Assembly: GCA_026398715.1 (NCBI GenBank)
Contig: JAPLSI010000126.1
Coordinates: 1-20,371 of the forward strand
DNA: 20,371 bases
Source: Gammaproteobacteria bacterium
GTDB taxonomy: Bacteria; Pseudomonadota; Gammaproteobacteria; Xanthomonadales; Xanthomonadaceae
Direction of reading: 5' to 3'
Both the position numbers and the translations under genes were made by a program. Below the pieces are notes generated by a model that saw only the letters and a program-made list of their open reading frames with translations, did no database searches and was not told the DNA's origin. The first letter of the stretch is position 1, and each line of letters opens with the position of its first letter. This document shows positions 13,683 through 20,371 of this stretch, in pieces.

Positions 13683-16600
13683 ATGAGCCAATTCAACCTT
13701 TCCGCCTGGGCCTTGCGCAACAAGACCCTGGTACTTTTCATCATGATCGTGCTGGCCGTCATCGGCATCTTCAGCTACCAGCGGCTGGGCCAGTCGGAAG
13801 ACCCGCCCTTCACCTTCAAGATCATGGTGGTGCGGACCTTCTGGCCCGGCGCGACCGCCGAGGAAGTGGGGCGGCAGGTCACCGATCGCATCGAAAAGAA
13901 ATTGATGGAGACCGGTGAATACCAATTCATCCGGTCCTATTCGCGCCCGGGCGAATCACTCGTGCAATTCATGGCCGAGGATTCGCTGCATTCGCGCGAC
14001 ATCCCCGCGCTGTGGTACCAGGTTCGCAAGAAGGTCGGCGATATCCGCCATACGCTGCCCGCGGGCGTCGTCGGCCCGTTCTACAACGACGAGTTTGGCG
14101 ACACCTTCGGCAACATCTACGCGTTGAATGGCGAGGGCTTCGACTACGCCACGATGAAGGACTACGCCGAGCGCATCGAGCTCGACCTGCATCGCGTGAA
14201 GGACGTCGCCAAGGTCGACCTGATCGGCCTGCAGGAAGAAAAGATCTGGATCGAGCTGTCCAATACCAAGCTGGCCACGCTGGGTATTCCGATGCAGGCC
14301 GTGCAGCAGGCCGTGGACGCGCAGAATGCCGTCGTCGCGACCAGCTTCTTCGAGACCAGCACCGACCGCGTGCAGTTGCGGGTCAGCGGCGGCTTCAAGA
14401 CCGTGGACGAGATCCGCAACTTCCCGATCCGCGCAGCCGGGCGTTCGTTCCGCCTCGGGGACGTGGCCACCGTGAAGCGGGGCTTCGCCGATCCCGCGGC
14501 GCCGCGCATGCGTTTCCTGGGCGAAAACTCCATCGGCATCGCGGTGTCGATGAAGGGCGGCGGCGACATCATCGGCCTGGGCAAGAGCCTGGACAAGGAA
14601 TTCGCGCGCCTGCAGAAGACCCTGCCGGTGGGCATGAAGCTGCACAAGGTCTCCGACCAGCCGTCGGCCGTGCGTGATTCGGTCGCTGAATTCGTCCGCT
14701 CGCTGTCGGAAGCCGTGCTGATCGTGCTGGTGGTGAGCTTCTTCTCGCTGGGCAAGCGACCGGGCCTGGTGGTGGCGTTGTCCATCCCGCTGGTGCTGGC
14801 GATGACCTTCGCGGCGATGTACTACTTCAACATCGGCCTGCACAAGATCTCACTCGGCGCGCTGATCCTGGCGCTGGGCCTGCTGGTGGACGACGCCATC
14901 ATCGCCGTGGAGATGATGGCGGTGAAGATGGAGCAGGGCCTGGACCGCCTCAGTGCCGCCAGCTTCGCATATTCCAGCACGGCCTTCCCGATGCTCACCG
15001 GCACGCTGGTGACTGCGGCCGGCTTCCTGCCGATCGCCACCGCGCAGTCGGGCACCGGCGAATACACGCGGTCCATTTTCCAGGTCGTGACGATTGCACT
15101 GCTGCTCAGCTGGATCGCCGCAGTGGTTTTCATTCCCTTCCTGGGCGATCGCCTGTTGCCGGACGCCGAACAGTTGCACAAGCAAAAGACCAATGGCGGC
15201 TGGACCTTGTTCCGGCAGCGACTCGCGCTGGTATTGCCACGCTGGCTCGCCACCCTCGTCGCGCCCGACGGCAACGGCCACAACCACGACACCTACGGCA
15301 CGCCGTTCTATCGCAAGCTGCGCGGCTGGATCGCCTGGTGCGTGCGCAACCGCGTGAAGGTGATCGGATTGACGGTATTCGCCTTCGCCGCGTCTATTGC
15401 CCTGTTCCGTTTCGTGCCGCAGCAGTTCTTCCCCTCGTCCACGCGCCTGGAACTGGTAGTGGACCTGGAGTTGGCGGAAGGCTCGTCGCTGATCGCCACG
15501 GAAGCGGCGACCAAGCGCTTCGAGGCTGAATTGGCCAAGCGCAAGGACCTCGAAAACTATGTCGCTTACGTCGGCACCGGATCGCCGCGCTTCTATCTTC
15601 CCTTCGACCAGAAATTGCCGCAGTCCAACTTCGCGCAGTTCGTGTTGCTCACCCGCAACGTGGAAGAGCGCGAACAAGTGCGCCACTGGGTGATAGAAAC
15701 CCTGGCGAAGGACTTCCCGGACCTGCAGGGACGCGTGCTCCGCCTCGAGAATGGTCCGCCGGTCGGCTTCCCGATCCAGTTCCGCGTTTCAGGCGAGCAC
15801 CTCGATGAAGTGCGTCGCATCGCCCAGGAAGTCGCGGCCAAGGTTCGCGCCAATCCGAACGTGGACAACGTCAACCTCGACTGGGACGAGCCCAGCAAAG
15901 TCGTGCGCCTCACGCTGGACCAGGATCGCGCCCGCGCGCTGGGCGTGAATTCGGCGCAGCTTGCCCAGTTCCTTCGCGGCTCGTTGTCTGGCAGCACCGT
16001 CAGCACCTTCCGCGAAGGCAATGAGCTGATCGAGATCCTGTTGCGCGGACCCGAGGAAGAACGCACACGCCTGTCGCTGCTCGGCAGCCTGGCGGTGCCG
16101 ACCGACTCCGGTCGCAGCGTGCCCTTGTCGCAAATAGCCACGCTCGAATACGGCATGGAGGAAGGCATCGTCTGGCATCGCAACCGGCTGCCGAGCATCA
16201 ACGTGCGCGCCGACATCTACGGTGACATCACGCCACCGACGGTCACCGCGCAGATCCTACCGACGCTTGAAGGCATCCGGGCGGAACTGCCGCCGGGATT
16301 CCAGCTCGAGACGGGCGGCACGGTCGAGGACTCGACGCGTGGATCGAAGTCGGTGGCGGCGGGCGTGCCGTTGTTCGTGCTGGTCGTGACCACTTTGCTG
16401 ATGGTGCAGTTGCGCAGTTTCCGCCGCATGCTGATGGTGTGGATGACCGCGCCGCTCGGCCTGATCGGCGTGACCGCCTTCCTGTTGATCTTCCGCGTGC
16501 CGTTCGGCTTCGTGGCGATGCTGGGCACGATCGCGCTGTCGGGAATGATCATGCGCAACTCGGTGATCCTGGTGGACCAGATCGACCAGGACATCGCTGC

Positions 16601-16835
16601 AGGGCAGGCACCGCACCAGGCCATCATCGACGCGACCGTGCGGCGATTCCGGCCCATCGTACTGACCGCGCTGGCCGCCGTGCTCGCGATGTTTCCGCTG
16701 TCGCGCAGCGTCTTCTTCGGGCCGATGGCAGTATCGATCATGGGCGGCCTGATCGTCGCGACGGCATTGACCATCCTGTTCCTGCCGGCGCTGTACGCGG
16801 CGTGGTTCCGCATTCCCAGCCCCGATCACGAATGA
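13683..16835 (+). CDS. RND multidrug efflux pump, inner-membrane subunit
   Basis: A 1050-residue proton-driven efflux transporter of the AcrB/HAE-1-like superfamily, working as a trimer with the adaptor encoded just upstream and an outer-membrane channel. Membrane helix 1 is near residues 12-31, and two large periplasmic loops follow helices 1 and 7. The proton-relay pair Asp403-Asp404 lies in LGLLVDDAIIAVE (helix 4). A cytoplasmic-side stretch (about 500-555) is unusually polar and His-rich (NGHNHD). In the helix matching AcrB Lys940 the sequence is MIMRNSVILVDQID, with Arg958 in the Lys position. This pattern and the length recall TriC-like pumps more than AcrB itself. The substrate is not predictable. 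No outer-membrane gene is in the operon, so TolC (9607-11025) is a likely partner. Confidence 0.95.
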   Translation: MSQFNLSAWALRNKTLVLFIMIVLAVIGIFSYQRLGQSEDPPFTFKIMVVRTFWPGATAEEVGRQVTDRIEKKLMETGEYQFIRSYSRPGESLVQFMAEDSLHSRDIPALWYQVRKKVGDIRHTLPAGVVGPFYNDEFGDTFGNIYALNGEGFDYATMKDYAERIELDLHRVKDVAKVDLIGLQEEKIWIELSNTKLATLGIPMQAVQQAVDAQNAVVATSFFETSTDRVQLRVSGGFKTVDEIRNFPIRAAGRSFRLGDVATVKRGFADPAAPRMRFLGENSIGIAVSMKGGGDIIGLGKSLDKEFARLQKTLPVGMKLHKVSDQPSAVRDSVAEFVRSLSEAVLIVLVVSFFSLGKRPGLVVALSIPLVLAMTFAAMYYFNIGLHKISLGALILALGLLVDDAIIAVEMMAVKMEQGLDRLSAASFAYSSTAFPMLTGTLVTAAGFLPIATAQSGTGEYTRSIFQVVTIALLLSWIAAVVFIPFLGDRLLPDAEQLHKQKTNGGWTLFRQRLALVLPRWLATLVAPDGNGHNHDTYGTPFYRKLRGWIAWCVRNRVKVIGLTVFAFAASIALFRFVPQQFFPSSTRLELVVDLELAEGSSLIATEAATKRFEAELAKRKDLENYVAYVGTGSPRFYLPFDQKLPQSNFAQFVLLTRNVEEREQVRHWVIETLAKDFPDLQGRVLRLENGPPVGFPIQFRVSGEHLDEVRRIAQEVAAKVRANPNVDNVNLDWDEPSKVVRLTLDQDRARALGVNSAQLAQFLRGSLSGSTVSTFREGNELIEILLRGPEEERTRLSLLGSLAVPTDSGRSVPLSQIATLEYGMEEGIVWHRNRLPSINVRADIYGDITPPTVTAQILPTLEGIRAELPPGFQLETGGTVEDSTRGSKSVAAGVPLFVLVVTTLLMVQLRSFRRMLMVWMTAPLGLIGVTAFLLIFRVPFGFVAMLGTIALSGMIMRNSVILVDQIDQDIAAGQAPHQAIIDATVRRFRPIVLTALAAVLAMFPLSRSVFFGPMAVSIMGGLIVATALTILFLPALYAAWFRIPSPDHE

Positions 16836-16864
16836 ATCAACGCACCGCGTGCGTCCCGCGCGCG

Positions 16865-16961
16865 GTGCCGGATTTCGCGGCCGGCCGGCACTCCTGGCTC
16901 CCTCCCCCGGTCCAGGTGCCGGCCCGGTTCGCGAACCGGGCGTGAACCGCCGCGCGCGGCG
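16865..16961. repeat. Three tandem palindromes in the 195-base gap after the RND operon
   Basis: GTGCCGG (16865-16871) pairs with CCGGCAC (16885-16891). A perfect 20-bp palindrome with half GCCCGGTTCG spans 16922-16941, and a perfect 14-bp palindrome with half CGCCGCG spans 16948-16961. GGTGCCGG also occurs twice directly (16864-16871 and 16915-16922). No T run follows, so they are not classical terminators; the end of the pump transcript or an operator for the copper ATPase gene are options. No other feature is seen in this gap. Confidence 0.55.
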
Positions 16962-17030
16962 TTACTACCAAGCCTGCGCTGCGGCGTATGGTGGGTTTCC
17001 CGGCGGCAGCGTCTTTGGAACTCCCGAACC

Positions 17031-19388
17031 ATGGACCATCACCCTTCCCCCACTGGCCACGGCAAGGTGAAAGACCCGGTCTGCGGCATGGACGTCGATC
17101 CGGCAACGGCGCGTTTCAGCCACGAACACGCCGGGCAGGGTTTCCATTTCTGTTCGTCGCGTTGCCTGGAAAAATTCAAGGCCGATCCCGCGAAGTTCCT
17201 GCAGCCCGCGCCGTCGCCGGTGGCGGCGCACGCCCACGCGCCTTTGCCCGCGCCTGCCATCGAGCCGCCCACGATGGCCTCGGCCAGTCCGTCCGCTCGC
17301 CAGTACACCTGCCCGATGCATCCGGAAATCATCCGCGACGCGCCCGGCGCCTGCCCGATCTGCGGCATGGCGCTGGAACCGCTGATGCCGGCCGAGGACG
17401 ACGAACCCAACCACGAGTTGATCGATTTCAGCCGGCGCTTCTGGTGGACGCTGCCCCTGTCCGTGGTGGTGTTGGTGCTGGCGATGTTCGGCCATCAGCT
17501 CACCACGCCCGATCCGCGAACCCGGGTGCTGATCGAAATGGTGTTGAGCACGCCGGTGGTGCTGTGGGCTGGCTGGCCGTTCTTCGTGCGCTGTGTGCAG
17601 TCGCTGCGCACCGGCAATCTCAACATGTGGACGCTGATCGGGATCGGCGTCGGTTCGGCGTATGGCTACAGCCTGGCGGCAGCCCTGGCGCCGGATCTGT
17701 TTCCGGCTGCCTTCCATGTGCACGGCCAGGTCGGCGTGTATTTCGAGGCGGCCGCAGTGATTGTTTCGCTGACCTTGCTTGGCCAGTTGCTGGAACTGCG
17801 GGCTCGGTCGAAAACCTCGGCCGCCATCCGCGCACTGTTGAAGCTGGCGCCTAAAACCGCGCGTCGCCTCGCCGTTGACGGAACCGAAACGGACGTGCCA
17901 CTCGACCAGGTGCAGGTGGGCGATCGCCTGCGCGTGCGGCCCGGCGAAAAGGTGCCCGTCGATGGCGAAGTGCTCGAAGGCCGTTCCAACATCGACGAGT
18001 CGCTGCTGACCGGCGAGTCGATGCCGGTTGCCAAGGACGTTGGCGACAAGGTGATCGGCGCCACGATGAATGTCGCCGGCGCGCTGGTCATTCGAGCCAC
18101 GCGCGTGGGCGACGACAGCGTGCTGGCGCAGATCGTGCAGATGGTTGCGCAGGCGCAGCGCTCGCGCGCGCCGATGCAGCGCATGGCCGACGCGGTCTCG
18201 TTCTGGTTCGTGCTGGCGGTGCTCGCCATCGCCGTGCTGACCTTCTTCGCCTGGGGCCTGTTCGGCCCCGAACCCTCGTGGGTGTTTGCCGTGCTCAGTG
18301 CGGTGTCGGTGCTGATCATCGCCTGCCCGTGCGCGCTGGGCTTGGCGACGCCGATGTCGATCATGGTCGCCACCGGTCGCGGCGCGTCGTCCGGCGTATT
18401 GTTCCGCGACGCCGAGGCGATCGAGACGCTGCGCAGGATCGACACGCTGATCGTCGACAAGACCGGCACGCTGACGCTGGGCCGGCCGACGTTCGATCGC
18501 ATCGTCGCGGCCGACGGTTTCACCGAGGACGAGGTGCTGCGGCTTGCCGCCAGCCTCGACCAGGGCAGCGAACATCCGCTCGCCTCCGCCATCGTCAGCG
18601 AGGCGCGATCCAGGAACCTTCCACTGGCGAAAGCCGACGAATTCAACTCCGACACCGGCATCGGCGTGCACGGACGCGTGGACTCGAAGGCCGTCGCGCT
18701 GGGCAATACGGTGCTGATGAAAAACCTGGGCGTCGATGTTTCCGTCCTGCAAGCCCAGGCGGAAGAGCGTCGCAGCGTCGGTGCCAGCGTGATGTTCCTG
18801 TCCGTTGATGGCCGTCTCGCCGGCCTGTTGAGCGTTGCGGACCCCATCAAGGAAAGTTCGGCGGACGCGCTCGCCGAACTACGCGACGCAGGCGTGAGGA
18901 TCATCATGGCCACCGGCGATGGCGCCACCACGGCGCAAGCAGTGGGAAAGTCGCTCGGCATCGACGAGGTCCACGGCGAAGTTCGCCCCGAGGACAAACT
19001 GGCGATGGTGACCCGCCTGAAGGCGGAAGGCCGCCACGTTGCCATGGCTGGCGACGGCATCAATGACGCGCCTGCACTGGCGGCGGCGGATGTCGGCATC
19101 GCCATGGGCACCGGCACGGATGTCGCGATGTCGAGCGCGCAACTGACCCTGGTGAAGGGCGACCTGCGCGGCATTGCCCGCGCCCGCGCGCTTTCAGAAG
19201 CGACCGTCGCCAACATGAAGCAGAACCTCGGCTTCGCCTTGCTCTACAACAGCCTGGGCGTGCCCCTGGCGGCCGGCGTGCTGTACCCGGCCTTCGGCCT
19301 GCTGCTGTCGCCGATGATCGCCGCGCTGGCGATGAGCCTGAGTTCGGTGTCGGTGGTCGCCAACGCGTTGCGCCTGCGCAAGGCCTGA
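17031..19388 (+). CDS. copA: Copper-type P1B ATPase with YHS and heavy-metal-binding N-terminal domains
   Basis: A 785-residue inner-membrane ATPase expected to export Cu(I) from the cytoplasm. The N terminus has no ferredoxin-like HMA domain. Instead residues 14-55 form a YHS domain (DPVCGMDVD...FHFCSSRC with Cys18, Cys41, Cys45), then an Ala/Pro linker, then a heavy-metal-binding module at 92-120 (YTCPMHPE...[12 protein letters not shown]). The ATPase core is complete: TGES at 327-330 (dephosphorylation), the transport-site Cys432-Pro-Cys434, phosphorylated Asp476 in DKTGTLT, His515-Pro516, and GDGINDAP from 674. Helix 7 YN and helix 8 MSLSS near the C terminus match the Cu(I) (P1B-1) group. 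GGAA lies 11-14 bases before the ATG. No chaperone or CueR-type gene is adjacent. Silver transport is an alternative or additional activity. Confidence 0.93.
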   Translation: MDHHPSPTGHGKVKDPVCGMDVDPATARFSHEHAGQGFHFCSSRCLEKFKADPAKFLQPAPSPVAAHAHAPLPAPAIEPPTMASASPSARQYTCPMHPEIIRDAPGACPICGMALEPLMPAEDDEPNHELIDFSRRFWWTLPLSVVVLVLAMFGHQLTTPDPRTRVLIEMVLSTPVVLWAGWPFFVRCVQSLRTGNLNMWTLIGIGVGSAYGYSLAAALAPDLFPAAFHVHGQVGVYFEAAAVIVSLTLLGQLLELRARSKTSAAIRALLKLAPKTARRLAVDGTETDVPLDQVQVGDRLRVRPGEKVPVDGEVLEGRSNIDESLLTGESMPVAKDVGDKVIGATMNVAGALVIRATRVGDDSVLAQIVQMVAQAQRSRAPMQRMADAVSFWFVLAVLAIAVLTFFAWGLFGPEPSWVFAVLSAVSVLIIACPCALGLATPMSIMVATGRGASSGVLFRDAEAIETLRRIDTLIVDKTGTLTLGRPTFDRIVAADGFTEDEVLRLAASLDQGSEHPLASAIVSEARSRNLPLAKADEFNSDTGIGVHGRVDSKAVALGNTVLMKNLGVDVSVLQAQAEERRSVGASVMFLSVDGRLAGLLSVADPIKESSADALAELRDAGVRIIMATGDGATTAQAVGKSLGIDEVHGEVRPEDKLAMVTRLKAEGRHVAMAGDGINDAPALAAADVGIAMGTGTDVAMSSAQLTLVKGDLRGIARARALSEATVANMKQNLGFALLYNSLGVPLAAGVLYPAFGLLLSPMIAALAMSLSSVSVVANALRLRKA

Positions 19389-19461
19389 TCCGATCCGGCG
19401 GGCGGAGTCTCCAGCGCCCGGCGAGCAGGGCGAGCGCAAACATGATGAAATAGCGCCTTGT

Positions 19462-19545
19462 GAAGCGGGGGTGCCGGGCCTGAACGGGCTGGGCTGAGAA
19501 ATACCCTTCGAACCTGATCCGGCTTACCCCGGCGTAGGGAGCTTC
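19462..19545 (+). ncRNA. TPP riboswitch (THI element) of thiC
   Basis: The conserved thiamine pyrophosphate aptamer is present in order: closing stem P1 GAAGC (19462-19466) with GCTTC (19541-19545); GGGGTGCC opening P2, with GGGT (19469-19472) able to pair with ACCC (19503-19506); a GC-rich P3 arm; CTGAGA (19494-19499); ACCTGATC (19512-19519); the GGCTTACCCCGG hairpin; and CGTAGGGA (19533-19540). The CTGAGA and ACCTGATC/CGTAGGGA blocks contact the pyrimidine and pyrophosphate of the ligand in known structures. It sits 58 bases before the thiC start, where it should lower thiC expression when TPP is plentiful. The aptamer begins 73 bases after the copper ATPase stop; no clear promoter was recognised in that gap. 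Confidence 0.95.
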
Positions 19546-19580
19546 GAAGCCGGGCGCTGCTCGTGCTCCGGTGCCGCCGC

Positions 19581-19599
19581 TTCGTTCTTCGAGGACGAA
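19581..19599 (+). promoter_or_regulatory. Hairpin covering the thiC ribosome binding site
   Basis: TTCGTTCT (19581-19588) can pair with AGGACGAA (19592-19599), including one G-T pair, around a TCG loop. The right arm contains nearly all of the Shine-Dalgarno sequence GAGGA (19591-19595), which lies 8 bases before the ATG. No terminator-like T run is present, so translational control by the upstream riboswitch is the likelier mode. Confidence 0.6.
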
Positions 19600-19603
19600 T
19601 GCC

Positions 19604-20371
<768 letters not shown>

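Noticed and set aside
9607..16835. One tripartite efflux operon including tolC
   Set aside because: tolC is on the opposite strand and behind a terminator and a separate promoter, so the association is one of neighbourhood only.
16965..18752. Long minus-strand open frame (595 codons) opposite the copper ATPase gene
   Set aside because: The plus strand has every P1B ATPase motif. The antisense product is His/Arg/Gln-rich and low in complexity, typical of a mirror frame in GC-rich DNA.

Overview
This is an ordinary-looking, densely coded chromosomal segment of a GC-rich Gram-negative bacterium. The gene content (WaaA, two LpxL-type acyltransferases, TolC, an RND pump) requires an outer membrane with lipopolysaccharide. 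The combination of a TolC gene preceded by a PCMT-like gene and facing waaA, together with the protein sequences, suggests the Xanthomonadaceae/Lysobacteraceae (Gammaproteobacteria). That placement is inference from family resemblance, not a search. I see no mobile element, phage gene, CRISPR array, tRNA or rRNA.

Layout. Bases 1-1640 hold the 3' part of glnE (control of glutamine synthetase). It converges on and overlaps an ELM1/GtrOC1-type putative glycosyltransferase on the minus strand (1627-2607). A secreted YceI protein (2714-3304) and a tiny CHCC zinc-finger protein (3371-3562) follow. Bases 3585-7329 are a tightly packed plus-strand LPS operon: GT4 glycosyltransferase, O-antigen-ligase-like membrane protein, GT2 glycosyltransferase of the WaaE/KdtX kind, and an LpxL-type acyltransferase, each overlapping the next. 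A second LpxL-type acyltransferase (7330-8241, minus) abuts it tail to tail, and waaA (8277-9593) diverges from that. About 6 kb is thus devoted to lipid A and core oligosaccharide assembly.

Bases 9607-13675 switch to export. A minus-strand pair, PCMT-like methyltransferase then tolC, is separated by an intrinsic terminator from a TetR regulator gene. The TetR gene is divergent from an RND efflux operon (lipoprotein adaptor, then a 1050-residue pump, ending at 16835). The 70-bp divergent region carries two adjacent palindromes with a shared half-site, most simply the TetR operators. The pump operon has no outer-membrane factor, so the nearby TolC is the obvious candidate partner.

Bases 17031-19388 encode a copper-type P1B ATPase with YHS and heavy-metal-binding N-terminal modules. 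A TPP riboswitch (19462-19545) and a hairpin over the ribosome binding site precede thiC, which runs off the window end.

I did not find a clearly new multi-gene system. The points most worth checking are an O-antigen-ligase homologue that seems to lack an internal membrane segment, a tolC-linked PCMT homologue lacking the usual active-site serine motif, the double operator, and the layout of the thiC leader.
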